Of a stretch of 59,655 bases of DNA, positions 18,361 to 28,226 are shown piece by piece. Source of the DNA: Chloroflexota bacterium (GTDB taxonomy: Bacteria > Chloroflexota > Dehalococcoidia > Lucifugimonadales > Lucifugimonadaceae). The first letter of the stretch is position 1. The number at the start of each line of letters is the position of its first letter. The notes under the pieces were generated by a model. That model was given only the letters and a program-made list of their open reading frames with translations. It searched no databases and had not been told where the DNA came from. The stretch spans positions 1-59,655 of the forward strand of contig VXSB01000049.1 of assembly GCA_009838175.1 (NCBI GenBank). Reading direction: 5' to 3'. The translations under genes and the position numbers were made by a program.

Positions 18361-21247
18361 CGCTAACGCTGCCCGACCCGCTTACAACTTCTGTTGCGCC
18401 CGGCAAGCTCGCAACAGTGTGCGCAAGCGTTGCCGTCGCGTCGTTGCCGTCGTGGTCCGGGTAAACAGTAAGCGTTACGGTTTGCGCCGTATTCCAGTTA
18501 GTCGGCGTAAACGTAAGCTCTGTTTGCAGCCCCTCAGTTCCCGTGTTCGTGTCGACGTCCACGTAAGCGTTTGCAGGCTGCGCAATGCTCACCTTAACGT
18601 TTGCCGACGGGGCGGACGACAGCTTGACTGTGTACGTAGCAGTTACGGGGGCAAGCGTTTCCGTTGCTTCAATCGAAGTTGCGCTGAACACTGGATCAAT
18701 GCTTGTGCTGCCGCTGTACATGTCCGTTACGTTAACTGTTACGTCGACGGGCTGAGCGCCGTAACCGGATGCTTGGGTTGTCTGGTGCGTAATCGTTGCT
18801 TTTGCATCGTCGCTGTCGTTATCCGCCGCAACAGTGACGGTGACAGTTTGCGCCTCGTTCCAGTTCGTTGTCGTGAACGTTAGCGATCCTGGGTCGACTG
18901 TAACCCCCTCCGCTCCAAAAACAGTTAGGTTGACTACAGCGCTTTGGTCAGTTGGGGCAGCGGAAAGCTTGACTGAGTAGCTGCCTGTGCCACCCGTGCT
19001 TGTTTCCGTAACGCTGACGCTCGTGGGATCAACTAGGATTTTGCCCGACGGAGTGTCGTTGTCGGTTACAACCATTTTTACGGTTGTTTGAGTTGTAGCG
19101 TAGTCGCCTGTGAGCGTGCTTATGAAGCTGATGGAGAGGTCGCCCTTGCTATCCACGAAATCAAACACAGCTTCTTCTGGGACGTGCATAGTCACAGTTT
19201 GATCAACGTTCCAGTTCATGTTGTCAAACCGCAAAGTCAGCCTGTCTGCGGGCGTGGTTACTGCTTCGCGCCAAGCATCGTTGGATGTGAATTTCGAGCC
19301 TTGCTGGTCTTCCTCGAAACGAACTAGAACCTGGCTGTCCTGCACTAGTATTGGTTTTGTGGCTAGCCTCACTGTGAACGTAACGTTTGCGCCTTCAGTC
19401 ACGCGCAAGTCCCAATCAAAAAAGGCGCTCGCTGGCAGGCGAACAAACGGAGAGCTCAGAACAACGCCCTGCTCATGAATGTCGGTGACAGTGACGCTCT
19501 GCGCGTGAACGCCCACAAGTCCGCCAGATGCCGTGTGTTCGATGCCGTCTGCAAAGTTCCCAGACGAATCCGCGCCGTCAAGGTCAGTGCCAGTTGCGCG
19601 CACGGTTACTGTTTGCCCGACGTTCCAGTTTGTGCTTGTAAACGTGAGGTCAGTTTGGGGAGTTACAAGCTCAAGCAAATCGTCAAGGCTTGGAGACACC
19701 TTAACCGCAACTGTTACATCCTCGGTGGGAGCAGCAGCAAGCTTAAGGGTGTAAGATGCCGTTGCATTACTGTCCTCCACAAGAGTTATGGAAGTCGGGG
19801 TGTATACAAACCCGCTTGGTTCATCGTCAATGACAGTCAACCCAAACGTATCACCTACTGTTACGTTGAAATCAGGAGTGCCGTCCAGCTGAGTCGCTGA
19901 CTGCTCAGCGGAAACAGTTATTGTGTGTTTCTCGCTTGTCCAGTTGTCGTCCTGCAGCGCAGTTACGGAAACGATCTTATGGATCTCGCCAGCGCGGAAA
20001 GTTATGGTTGCCGGAGTAAATCTAAGTCCCTCCGACAAATTGGATGTCATCGTAGCAACCACTGTGGAGTTTGGAACGTAGTCCAGCTCAACGCCAACTG
20101 AAAGGGTGTCGCCTTCGTTTATTTTGGCAACGTCGTTTAAGAAGCTCAAACCTATCGCTGCGAGTCCGCCGCCCGTGTCAAGGTTGACCATCTTGTACCG
20201 AATGATTTCGGTGCTGCTAAAACCTCCCGTGATCGCAGCAGTGATCGAGCCGTACACGTTTAGCGCGATGTTGTCATCCACCGCTGTCAAGCTTTGCGTT
20301 TGCGGTTCGTTCCAGTTGGAGGTGGTAAACGTAAATGTGAACTCTGGATTGCCCATGAAGCTTGGGATTTGCACAGTCACATCTGCCGCTGGCGCGGATG
20401 CAAGCTTTGCTCGGAAGTTAAAAGCGCCGCCTTCGTTGAACTCCAAGTAGGTGTTGGTTTCAAACTGGTCCGTGTAGGGATTTGAGTCAACTAGCACGTG
20501 AGGGGTGGGCATTCGCTCCCCGTAAATAGCGAATTGAATTTGCGGGCTGTGCTGCCGCATTGTCTCCCATGCACCCGTTCCGATGCGAGTTTTGAATTCA
20601 TCTCCGATGCTCCAGCCCGATTCTCCACTTTGGGAGTCGGACAGCGTGTAGTTAGCTACGTAGAACTGAACAGTCGTTGAATCGGATACTCGGTCGGAAA
20701 GCTTTACCCAGTACCTCGTATTGCCGTTGAGTATGGGCGGGGAATCAGTCAAGAATGTTGCCAGCGCTCCGGTTCGCGAGTTAGTGCCCAAAGTGTCCGT
20801 AGTTGTAAAAGTTGCCAGCACATCGTCCGCTGGAGCGTTTGCTACTGAGTTGTGCGGGTGAATCGTCAGCGATGGAGCGGGTGTTGAATTGTACCTGTGC
20901 AGTACGACTTGCAGTTTTTTGATTTTGAATCCGCCCAGCCCGCTGCCAGTGGTAAAGCTTGCCGCAACATGCTTGTCCGCTGTTTGCACTGCAGTTGGGT
21001 TTGTGTAGCTGTTCGGTTCGTTTCCGATTGTTGCAGCTCGCCGCGCAGCAGGGTTGAATGTTCCGGCGCTCTCGTTAGTGTTGTAAACAAATTTAGTGTC
21101 GGGGTCTGCCGGGGGGCCTTGCCGGGGGCCCGCTTGTGCTTGTGCTTCGTCGGGCAGTTGCAGCAAGCCAACGGTTGCTATGAGGAATGCTGCAACTGCT
21201 GCGCCAATGCCGCGAGCCGCTGCGCTTTTGCTGAGATTCATTCTCAT
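18314..21247 (-). CDS. secreted Calx-beta repeat protein
   Basis: 977 residues from ATG 21247; AAAGGAG lies before it and a second ATG is two codons on. The signal peptide has a long hydrophobic core (AAVAAFLIATVGLLQL) and ends AQAQAG. A beta-rich N-terminal domain (FTTGSGLGGFKIKKLQVVL) of choice-of-anchor type follows; related domains occur in the stalk protein at 24611-27916. From about 260 to the end there are five or six Calx-beta-like units, each with an E-x-x-x-A-x-Y-x-V-x-L start and an NWN-x-x-QTVTV edge strand. Calx-beta units bind calcium in known proteins and are common in adhesins. There is no C-terminal anchor, so it is probably released or loosely bound. A remnant of a second copy is at 22552-22660. 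Confidence 0.85.
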   Translation of the reverse strand: MRMNLSKSAAARGIGAAVAAFLIATVGLLQLPDEAQAQAGPRQGPPADPDTKFVYNTNESAGTFNPAARRAATIGNEPNSYTNPTAVQTADKHVAASFTTGSGLGGFKIKKLQVVLHRYNSTPAPSLTIHPHNSVANAPADDVLATFTTTDTLGTNSRTGALATFLTDSPPILNGNTRYWVKLSDRVSDSTTVQFYVANYTLSDSQSGESGWSIGDEFKTRIGTGAWETMRQHSPQIQFAIYGERMPTPHVLVDSNPYTDQFETNTYLEFNEGGAFNFRAKLASAPAADVTVQIPSFMGNPEFTFTFTTSNWNEPQTQSLTAVDDNIALNVYGSITAAITGGFSSTEIIRYKMVNLDTGGGLAAIGLSFLNDVAKINEGDTLSVGVELDYVPNSTVVATMTSNLSEGLRFTPATITFRAGEIHKIVSVTALQDDNWTSEKHTITVSAEQSATQLDGTPDFNVTVGDTFGLTVIDDEPSGFVYTPTSITLVEDSNATASYTLKLAAAPTEDVTVAVKVSPSLDDLLELVTPQTDLTFTSTNWNVGQTVTVRATGTDLDGADSSGNFADGIEHTASGGLVGVHAQSVTVTDIHEQGVVLSSPFVRLPASAFFDWDLRVTEGANVTFTVRLATKPILVQDSQVLVRFEEDQQGSKFTSNDAWREAVTTPADRLTLRFDNMNWNVDQTVTMHVPEEAVFDFVDSKGDLSISFISTLTGDYATTQTTVKMVVTDNDTPSGKILVDPTSVSVTETSTGGTGSYSVKLSAAPTDQSAVVNLTVFGAEGVTVDPGSLTFTTTNWNEAQTVTVTVAADNDSDDAKATITHQTTQASGYGAQPVDVTVNVTDMYSGSTSIDPVFSATSIEATETLAPVTATYTVKLSSAPSANVKVSIAQPANAYVDVDTNTGTEGLQTELTFTPTNWNTAQTVTLTVYPDHDGNDATATLAHTVASLPGATEVVSGSGSVSVAIDDEFECPPVRTR

Positions 21248-21301
21248 TTTCTCTCCTTTGGGGGTCGTTTCAACATGAAGTGACAGGGCCATTGCGTCGA
21301 A

Positions 21302-21755
21302 TTACGCGTTGACCGTTTTCAGCGAGCGACTCTGATTCCAAACTGCAGCGCTGCCGCCAGCAAACGGAGGAGCAACGCGGCCAGAGTTGTCAGGGCGGTC
21401 GCGAGAATCAGTATGAGGACGATGATGGATGTCGATCTGGGGGGCGTATGCTCCGGCGTCCGGGGAGGCCGGCGAGGGGAGGAGGGTCACGAGGGCTTCC
21501 TGTGTCAGCGACGACGTTTGGATGGCGGCGGCAATGGTTGCGGGGAGGCTGGACATTTTGCCGCACAAGACGATGCCGCCGGATGTATCGGCGATGGACG
21601 CCATGTGGATGTCCGTGATGCTGTTTCGGATCGACGGCGGCACTGGTATGCAGATCTCGGCGGGTTCTTAGAGGCGGTACGCGTCGATGTTGGATCTGTG
21701 ATCGGCGTCGATGGATATGGAGCGTGCGTCTCCGCGTCCGGCGTAACGATGGTCG
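21302..21755 (-). pseudogene. remnant of a second Pro-Thr stalk protein gene
   Basis: On the minus strand this stretch still encodes the C-terminal part of a stalk protein like that at 24611-27916: [38 protein letters not shown] and SPDAGAYAP, then a membrane-like tail in another frame. Relative to the intact gene it lacks a block of about 20 residues after HMASIA, has frameshifts, and has lost everything upstream. At about 21755 the similarity jumps from the C-terminal coding region to the 5' non-coding region of the intact gene (near 27946), so a large internal deletion joined the two. It is not expected to make a working protein. Confidence 0.8.
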
Positions 21756-21791
21756 TTGCAGATGGCATAGCCAAAGACAACATGCCCTAGA

Positions 21792-21815
21792 ACCGCAACC
21801 GATTACGGTTGTGGT
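21792..21815. promoter_or_regulatory. inverted repeat upstream of decayed kinase copy
   Basis: ACCGCAACCG, ATTA and CGGTTGTGGT form a 10-bp dyad with one G-T position, identical in sequence to the site at 27981-28004. Surrounding sequence is much less conserved, although a second block (ATTAGAAACCGTCATCTG) downstream is also kept. Its survival in the decayed copy suggests a functional operator or a recent duplication. Confidence 0.5.
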
Positions 21816-22075
21816 CACGCCCCAAACATATTGGTGATCGACCCATGGAGTTTCCAAAATGAATTGCGTCAAACATCTGATGCAGGAGCATCGAAATATG
21901 TAACGCTGGAATCAATTAGAAACCGTCATCTGTAAACATTTGATGAAATAGCATTTCGAGGACGTGACTTTTTCGTGGGCATCGGACATTCGTCCCTTAG
22001 TCAGGTCTGCAGGGTGTGTTGCGATGCCGGCCGTCTATCGACGAAACCAGACGCGTTCTCAGCCGAGGAGATGAG

Positions 22076-22440
22076 ATGAACCGGGAAGAGAATCTGGAGC
22101 GGCAGTTGAGGCAGCTCGAGGATCGGGTATCAAAGTTGAGCCAAGCGGTGATACGGATAAGCGAGAGCCCCGACCTGAACGAAGTCTTGGAGAGGGTTTT
22201 GGAAGGGGCCCGCGATCTGACGGGTGCTGATTATTCGTTGATCACAACTGAGGACGATTCCAAAGGCTTGGATGATTTCATGGTTTCCGGGATCACACCC
22301 GATGAGGCTGGTCGCCTCTGGAACACGCCGGGCGGGATGGCGATGAAGAAACATCTGGACGCCATTCAACGCCCCCATCGGGTCGACGACTTCCCGGCGT
22401 ATGCGGAGTCGATGGGGTTTCACGACTTTTCTATGCCCGT
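22076..22440 (+). pseudogene. truncated copy of the GAF-domain sensor kinase
   Basis: From ATG 22076 (GAGGAG upstream) the first 121 codons are almost identical to those of the kinase at 28227-30599, ending in FSMP. The DNA then switches at about 22438-22441 to a copy of the sequence downstream of the HTH coiled-coil gene (repeat copy B). The frame runs on through that foreign sequence to 22669, so the predicted product is part of a GAF domain plus about 75 meaningless residues with no kinase core. It is a relic of a tandem duplication. Confidence 0.85.
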
Positions 22441-22597
22441 AAGGGTTGGGGCATCGATGGTGCGAAACGCGTCGAGGCAAACGAAGAAGATATGCAAACA
22501 GACGGCTGACGAGATGCTAGCCGCCTTAGATCTCCCAGTGTTCGAGTGGTGTCAGCGCGTGCGGACAGGCGGATGCTCGAAGTCTACGTCGATTGCC
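22441..22597. repeat. direct repeat copy B (decayed terminator and Calx gene end)
   Basis: Matches 18204-18360. The TAG that ends the HTH gene is changed to TGG here, the terminator stem is degraded (GACGGCT/AGCCGCC), and on the minus strand the Calx-type C terminus is still readable. It abuts the truncated kinase, which places the junction of two duplicated units here. Confidence 0.8.
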
Positions 22598-22660
22598 ACG
22601 TTCACATCGCCAGATCCGGTATCGGCATGGACACGATTCAGGGAGATCGAGAGCGAAGCA
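22552..22660 (-). pseudogene. C-terminal remnant of a second Calx-beta gene
   Basis: The minus strand reads ISLNRVHADTGSGDVNVAID and then VDFEHPPVRTR-stop, aligning with GSGSVSVAIDDEFECPPVRTR at the end of the intact Calx-beta protein, including the stop position. Nothing further upstream (22661-22895) continues the match, so only about 35 codons survive. The 235 bases up to the transferase gene hold no recognisable feature. Confidence 0.75.
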
Positions 22661-22895
22661 ATCTCCTAGAATTCGGCATACCGCCAACGCGAACTCGGAA
22701 GCTGAGTCCTCCGTCATGTATCGTCCGATGGCCGGTCTCGGCTCAAGCCTCTAAGGTGCGTAGAATGTCGCACACAGCTTCGAGCGCAGCGTCAGATTTC
22801 CGTCGCGTTGGGTATGTGGTCTCTTCAGCGTTCGACATTCGCTTTCGGAAGCCTTGCGACGAACCCTGATCCACGCGCCGACGAATCCGCGTCGT

Positions 22896-24473
22896 TCACG
22901 GTTCGATCACCAGCACTTGCCACAGTGTCTGCCCGCCCTCGTCGACTTGTTCGATGAGCCGCGCGCCGGGATACATCGCTTGCAACTCGGGCGAGTGTCC
23001 GATGTAGCTTTCGAGCAAGGCTACGACGGTTGTGCCGCCAGTGCCTGTGTCCACGTGCAGCACTCGTTCGCCGTCGACGTTACTCTCGGCGCCGTTGACG
23101 ACGTCCACCTCCGGCAGCACCCACTCCATTACCGTGTGCGGCGCCCCGCCTCGATCCGAGTAGAAATGGACGGTTTGGCCTTGGTCGAAATCTCTCAGGA
23201 AGTGGGAGAGCGACGTGAGGTTGTAGTTGAAGGTCCATCTGGCGTCCTGAGATCGCCAGGAGTCGAGCTTCTGGTGGCCGACGAAGGCGGTTGCGGCGAC
23301 GAACACGCCTAGGGCGACGACGAGGCCAGTGCGGCGGACCGCCGTGAGGGCGGTTCCGTCGGCGAGGCCGAGGATGGTGCCGGCGTGGGTCCACAGCAGC
23401 TGTAGAAGCGTACCCAGCCCCAGGCCCGCGAAGGCGAACATGAAGATCATCCCGACCGCGAGGCGCCTCGCCTCGGACCCTGGCACCAGTATCGACGGTG
23501 CCATGCCTACGAGCAGCCCGACGAAAAGCATCTGGTAGCGATGATCCCTGATCCTGCCGATTGCGATGACGAGGCCGACGATGAAGAACCATTGCATGAC
23601 GCCGCCGAGTATCGGGGCGGAGGGAGCCGCGTCGGTGGCATCCGCGCTGATCGGAGATCTGTGGAACATGAACACATCCCACGCGCGTTGGAGCCACCGC
23701 AGGGGATCTATCGAGGCCGACACGCCGTAATGGTGCTCGAGGTCGGCGGCCCAGTCAAACTCGAACATCAGGAACCAGGCCATATTCGCGCCGACCGCGA
23801 AGCAGACGACCGCGAACGAATACAGCTCTCGGCGGTGCCGCAGCCCGGGATGCAGGAGTGCGACGAGGAGCGACAGCGCTATCGCCGACGCCCAGTAAGG
23901 CGTGAACACCTGGTGGGTGTACATGCCTGCGCCTACTACGACTCCTGCGATGATGGCGAGCCAGGGGGCGCGGCGTTCGATGCTGAACACGAGCATCGCG
24001 GCTCCCGCGATCAGCTCGAGTACGGCCAGCATCAACGGCCAGCCGATGCGGCTTTCCAGCATGAGATAGATGGAGAAAGCCGCCATGACGGTGGCGACGA
24101 ACGACGGCACGAACGGTAGAAATCGCCGGAGCAGAACGAATGTGGCTGGCACGACCAGGGTTCCGGCGAGGGCGCTGACGCTCCGGATCGCCCACAGCTC
24201 GTCGTCGACCAGCATGAACACCGGTGCCGTCACGTAGAACTGCAGCGTGGGAACGCCAAGGCTGGCGACGGACCACTTGCCGATCCATTCACCTCCGACG
24301 ATGCGGTTGATCTCGGCCGCGTACGTGCTTTCGTCGATGTTGATGCCCGGAGACAAGTCCCCGAGGCCTTCGAACCGCATCCACCCAGCAGCGATCGTCA
24401 GCAGGAGCACCGCCGCCGTCTCGAGGTAAAGTCGGAGCTTATTCGCTTTGTCGCGGTCGTACACGATCTCCAC
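22896..24473 (-). CDS. GT39/ArnT-like membrane glycosyltransferase
   Basis: Polytopic GT-C-type transferase, about 525 residues from GTG 24473. The start is uncertain: GTG 24464 is another option, and the longer frame overlaps the stalk gene as low-complexity sequence. The first membrane helix (AAVLLLTIAAGWMRF) leads into the hallmark luminal loop with its Asp-Glu pair (SPGINIDESTYAAEINRI). About ten more helices follow, then a soluble C-terminal domain (HFYSDRGGAPHTVMEW). Known relatives move a sugar from a polyprenyl-phosphate donor to proteins or lipids outside the membrane. It is encoded directly after the Thr-rich stalk protein on the same strand. An attractive reading is that it O-glycosylates that stalk, but this is inference. 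Confidence 0.8.
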   Translation of the reverse strand: MEIVYDRDKANKLRLYLETAAVLLLTIAAGWMRFEGLGDLSPGINIDESTYAAEINRIVGGEWIGKWSVASLGVPTLQFYVTAPVFMLVDDELWAIRSVSALAGTLVVPATFVLLRRFLPFVPSFVATVMAAFSIYLMLESRIGWPLMLAVLELIAGAAMLVFSIERRAPWLAIIAGVVVGAGMYTHQVFTPYWASAIALSLLVALLHPGLRHRRELYSFAVVCFAVGANMAWFLMFEFDWAADLEHHYGVSASIDPLRWLQRAWDVFMFHRSPISADATDAAPSAPILGGVMQWFFIVGLVIAIGRIRDHRYQMLFVGLLVGMAPSILVPGSEARRLAVGMIFMFAFAGLGLGTLLQLLWTHAGTILGLADGTALTAVRRTGLVVALGVFVAATAFVGHQKLDSWRSQDARWTFNYNLTSLSHFLRDFDQGQTVHFYSDRGGAPHTVMEWVLPEVDVVNGAESNVDGERVLHVDTGTGGTTVVALLESYIGHSPELQAMYPGARLIEQVDEGGQTLWQVLVIEP

Positions 24474-24610
24474 ATATGTCGTGTTTTGCGGATCTGGTCC
24501 TGGGAACGACGGTCTGTGTGTCGGATCGCTGCTCGGGGACCGGTTCGTGTCCGCCCTCGGTGAGGGAACGTAATGGGGATCGTTGTCCTCCGGCGGGATT
24601 GACGGGTCCC

Positions 24611-27600
24611 CTAGTGTTTCCGTCGTTCCCGCCGGGTGCCGCCGCGGGTGAGGAAGGCGGCCAGGGCTGTCAGGGCGGTTGCGAGTATCAGTATGAAGAC
24701 GATGGCAGATGTGGATCTGGGGGCGTATGCTCCGGCGTCCGGGGCGTCCGGCGAGGGGACGGGGGTCACGAGGGCTTCCGGTGTCAGCGACGACGTTCGG
24801 ACGGCGGCAGCGATGGTTGCGGGGAGTTCGGACATTTTGCCGCACAAGACGATGCCGCCAGATGTGTCGGCGATGCGTATGACGCTGCTGAGGATCGCGC
24901 CGACGCCGGTGGCATCGCCGGACCCTGCGCTGGCGATGGACGCCATGTGGATGTCCGTGATGCTGGTTCGGAGCGACGGCGGCACCGGTATGCAGATCTC
25001 GGCGGGTTCTTCGAGCCGGTACGCGTCGATGTTGGAGCCGTCATCGGCGACGAGGGATATGGAGCAGGCGTCACCGCGTACGGCGTAGCGATGGTCGTTG
25101 AAGGCGACGGTGCGTTTCGCGAGTGCGACCCCGATGATTTCTTTGTTGGGCACAGCGCCGACGGGGACGCTGATCGTGCATGAGCCGTCCGGAGATTCTG
25201 CGCTTCCGCCTTCCTCCGGGGTGAAAACGGAGTGCTGGGTTCCGTCGTCGGCCGAGATGACGTCCGGGATGGTCCCGTCCGGGTTCATGGGTTCGACGGT
25301 GGGCGACACTAGGAGGTTTGAGGGTTTGCGGACTCGGATCTCGAAGACGGCGGAGCACCGTGCGTCGGCTTGGTCCTGTGTTTCGTCTTGGCGTTTTGCG
25401 AGGCAGTCGGTCGCAGTCGCGGTGATGGTGACGACGCCGGCGGATTCGGCTGCGATGAAGATGACGGAGCGATCGTCTGGCAGTCCGTTGCGCGTCTCGA
25501 CGCGTCTGTCTTCTGCCAGTTCGCCGCTTCCTTCGACGGTCCAGCGGACGTTTCCGGGTTTCAGCAGCGAGTCGTCGGGGAGGTTCTGGCGACCGAAGAC
25601 GTTCACATCGAGAATGACTCTGTCGCCGGATTTGAGTGCCGCTTCGCGTATCGCGGGTTCGATGCGGAGGACTCTGGAGACGACGGCGACGGGCGACGGC
25701 GCGACGGTGACGGCCTTTCCGGAGATGGAGAACATGATTTGGTCGCCGCCGCCGACGGGTTGCCATCCTCCCTGAGCATCAGGGATGAGACGCGCTTCTA
25801 GGGTCTCCCACCCGTCCGAATTAGCGAGGGTGTCTTCGGTGGTGGCTTCCAGTATGACGGGCGGCCGTCCGGCCCGTTCGCGGCGGACGACGATGAAGTA
25901 CGTGGTTGCGGGTTTGAGCCGCTGGTTCCTGGATCGCGGAGCGGCGAAGGTGTTTAGTCCGGGTTCGATGGTCGTGGGGTCTTCGAATACGAATATCTGG
26001 CTGCCAGGCTGCGGCGAGTTCGAGGACCAGAGGGAGAGTTCGACGTCTTCCGGGTCGCTCTGTTCGTTTTGATCGAAGCGGACGGCGACGTTGCTGATGT
26101 CGTATCCGTCGCGTTTTCCGGTTGTGAAGCCGATGCCGGACCTCTGGTTCTGGTCGTCGAGCCGCGCGGTCCGGTCGTTTCTTTGCCGGAGGTTTTCGAC
26201 GAGGGTTTGCGATGGCAGGGGGGGCGGTGCGGAAGTTGGTGTAGGCGTGGCCGTTGGGGAGAGCGTCGGTGTCGGTGTCGGCGTGGGGGTGACGATCGGA
26301 GTGTTTGTGGGCGTGGGTGTATCGGTTGGAACGGGCGTGTTCGTCGGTGTCGGCGTGTTTGTGGGTGTCGGCGTGGGCGTGTCGGTTGGAGTAGGTGTTG
26401 GAGTATGCGTGTTAGTAGGCGTGGGGGTGTTAGTGGGGGTATTTGTGGGCGTGGGCGTGTTTGTAGGTGTGTGTGTCGCTGTTTCGGTGGGAGTGGGCGT
26501 AGCAGTGCCAGCGGGCGGACGCATGATTACTGGAGGCGATTGGAGCAAACGCAGCCACAAATCTCCCTCAGCCCATTGGGTCGCGCCTGACCAATCTGAA
26601 GCAGTCTTTGACGTCCATGCCATGTAATTGGATACTGTCCACCCTGTAAGTGAGTCGGATGATTCAGTGTTAAGCCCCATGCGCATATATATATCCTGCT
26701 CCCCGGGCTCTATTCGAATTACATAAGTAGTGTTTCCCGAAAGCGTTACAGCTGAGGAAAGCGTAAAGCGGTACCTCTCATATGTGTAGTCGTGGCTAGC
26801 GAACAACGGATTTGTAAATGTGCCAAGAAGCTCATTAGGGATGATTGTGCTGTCTGTGTCGCTTATTGTTTGTGATGACCAAATCGAAACCTCCATCCCT
26901 GTCGCGTCGGAAACCAAGCTGCTGTTGAGGGAGTTTGGCTGAAACGATTGAACAATCCGCAAGTCAAGAAACTCCAGAGCGGTTCCGCTTTCACCGGGCA
27001 ATCCGGGGCCCGTTGTGAATGCTAGCGCAAACTGGTTTGCTTTTAGAAGCGGTATGGCACGCCCCCCGACTGTATGGGCATTGTTTTCAAGCAGCAGGTT
27101 TACAATCTCTTCTGTAAGCCGGGGGAAAGGGGTAAAGGTAGCAGTTGGGGTGCTTGCCGGCGTGTCGGTGGGCGTAGGCGTGGCCGTGGGCGGCACGGGG
27201 CCTCGTAGCCTGAACACCGGAACCATCGCCAGCGCGCTCGCGTTATCGTCCCAGTTGCCCGTCTTCGGTTTCCACACCACGCCGCTCGCGAGCGACCATC
27301 CAGACATGCTCCCGGTCAAGTTTCCCGATTGGTCCGAGCGTTTGATAATCACCCTGTTAGCGCCAGCGAGTGTGGGGGTGCCCGGGGTGACTCGAATCGC
27401 GTACGTCGTGGAAGGCGAGAGGTTCACAGCCGTCGCCAGAGTGAACCTGTACCATCCTGTTTCGAACGTGTCCGGCTGCGCGAACGTCGGATTGGTGAAA
27501 GTGCCAAGCAGCGTGTCGGGCACGGTCTTGGCGGGGGTTTCGTCGTTGTCTTTCGTGGAATAGATCGCGAACACGGAGTTTGTGGCATCGCCGATGCGCG

Positions 27601-27916
27601 GCGGCGTGCTTTCGTCCGTTCCTTGGTGGATTTTCATGTCCATGTGCTTGAGCGCCACGGTGCCCGTGAACGTGCCGGTCGTGAACGCGTACGAGAATTC
27701 GTTGGCGAGTCCCCACGACATCGCATCTGAGTTGTTCTTCGTTTCCCTCGATCCGATGAGCAACGGCCCCGTGTTAACCTGCGCGACGGCGCGGTTCTTG
27801 CCGGGGAGATTCGCCGCTACGACGACTGCCGCAATCGCCGAGATTGCCACGACGATCAGCGCGTAGCGGATCAGAGCGCGGGGCGCTGTGGGATTCACTG
27901 ACGGACCAGAACTCAT
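24611..27916 (-). CDS. cell-surface stalk protein with Pro-Thr repeat and C-terminal anchor
   Basis: 1101 residues. A hydrophobic N-terminal export segment ([20 protein letters not shown]) precedes two choice-of-anchor-like beta domains of about 190 residues (AFTTGTFTG...YRFTL...TTYAIRV and AFTTGPGLP...YRFTL...TTYVIRI). A Thr/Pro-only linker of about 100 residues (PTPTNTP units) leads to a third beta domain ([18 protein letters not shown]), an Ig-like region, a ZU5-like segment ([17 protein letters not shown]) and a C-terminal membrane helix ([19 protein letters not shown]) with an Arg/Lys stop-transfer tail. It is probably displayed on the cell surface, with the linker as a stiff, possibly glycosylated stalk. 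The promoter region is shared with the divergent kinase. Confidence 0.85.
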   Translation of the reverse strand: MSSGPSVNPTAPRALIRYALIVVAISAIAAVVVAANLPGKNRAVAQVNTGPLLIGSRETKNNSDAMSWGLANEFSYAFTTGTFTGTVALKHMDMKIHQGTDESTPPRIGDATNSVFAIYSTKDNDETPAKTVPDTLLGTFTNPTFAQPDTFETGWYRFTLATAVNLSPSTTYAIRVTPGTPTLAGANRVIIKRSDQSGNLTGSMSGWSLASGVVWKPKTGNWDDNASALAMVPVFRLRGPVPPTATPTPTDTPASTPTATFTPFPRLTEEIVNLLLENNAHTVGGRAIPLLKANQFALAFTTGPGLPGESGTALEFLDLRIVQSFQPNSLNSSLVSDATGMEVSIWSSQTISDTDSTIIPNELLGTFTNPLFASHDYTYERYRFTLSSAVTLSGNTTYVIRIEPGEQDIYMRMGLNTESSDSLTGWTVSNYMAWTSKTASDWSGATQWAEGDLWLRLLQSPPVIMRPPAGTATPTPTETATHTPTNTPTPTNTPTNTPTPTNTHTPTPTPTDTPTPTPTNTPTPTNTPVPTDTPTPTNTPIVTPTPTPTPTLSPTATPTPTSAPPPLPSQTLVENLRQRNDRTARLDDQNQRSGIGFTTGKRDGYDISNVAVRFDQNEQSDPEDVELSLWSSNSPQPGSQIFVFEDPTTIEPGLNTFAAPRSRNQRLKPATTYFIVVRRERAGRPPVILEATTEDTLANSDGWETLEARLIPDAQGGWQPVGGGDQIMFSISGKAVTVAPSPVAVVSRVLRIEPAIREAALKSGDRVILDVNVFGRQNLPDDSLLKPGNVRWTVEGSGELAEDRRVETRNGLPDDRSVIFIAAESAGVVTITATATDCLAKRQDETQDQADARCSAVFEIRVRKPSNLLVSPTVEPMNPDGTIPDVISADDGTQHSVFTPEEGGSAESPDGSCTISVPVGAVPNKEIIGVALAKRTVAFNDHRYAVRGDACSISLVADDGSNIDAYRLEEPAEICIPVPPSLRTSITDIHMASIASAGSGDATGVGAILSSVIRIADTSGGIVLCGKMSELPATIAAAVRTSSLTPEALVTPVPSPDAPDAGAYAPRSTSAIVFILILATALTALAAFLTRGGTRRERRKH
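26229..26515. repeat. short tandem repeat coding the Pro-Thr linker
   Basis: On the plus strand this is a run of GTG/GGC/GTT-type hexamers (GTGGGCGTG, GTCGGTGTC), the complement of the Thr-Pro codons of the stalk gene. Repeat number can vary by slippage in such arrays, which would change stalk length. The units are degenerate, so assembly here should be reasonably reliable. Confidence 0.8.
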
Positions 27917-27980
27917 GCTTCGCTACACGAGAACCGAGTGACCGTCGCGAATGGCATAGCCAAAGGCCAACTGCCCTAGA

Positions 27981-28004
27981 ACCGCAACCGATTACGGTTG
28001 TGGT
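27981..28004. promoter_or_regulatory. inverted repeat between stalk gene and kinase gene
   Basis: ACCGCAACCG-ATTA-CGGTTGTGGT lies in the 310-base gap between the divergent stalk gene (start 27916) and kinase gene (start 28227), 65-88 bases upstream of the stalk start. The identical dyad is kept at 21792-21815. It is a good operator candidate for the winged-helix domain of the divergent kinase-regulator, which would give local feedback. That is inferred from position only. Confidence 0.5.
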
Positions 28005-28226
28005 CACCAGCCGAACAAATTGATAATCCGCCCATGGAATTACGAAAAATATGACGCTGAAATCAATTAGAAACCGTCATCTGTAAACATTTGATGAAAT
28101 AGCATTGCGAGGATGTAACATTTTCGTCGGCATCGGACATTCATCCCTCAGTCGGGTTTGCGGGGTGTGTTGCGATGCCGGATATCTATCAACAAAACCA
28201 AACGCGATCTCGGCCGAGGAGATGAG

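Noticed and set aside
22441..22669. Novel C-terminal domain of the short GAF protein
   Set aside because: The sequence is a copy of the non-coding and antisense region after 18204, so the extra residues are a fusion artefact of the duplication.
26229..26515. Tandem short repeats as a possible CRISPR or satellite array
   Set aside because: The units are hexamer-like with no spacers and translate on the minus strand as the Thr-Pro linker of the stalk protein.
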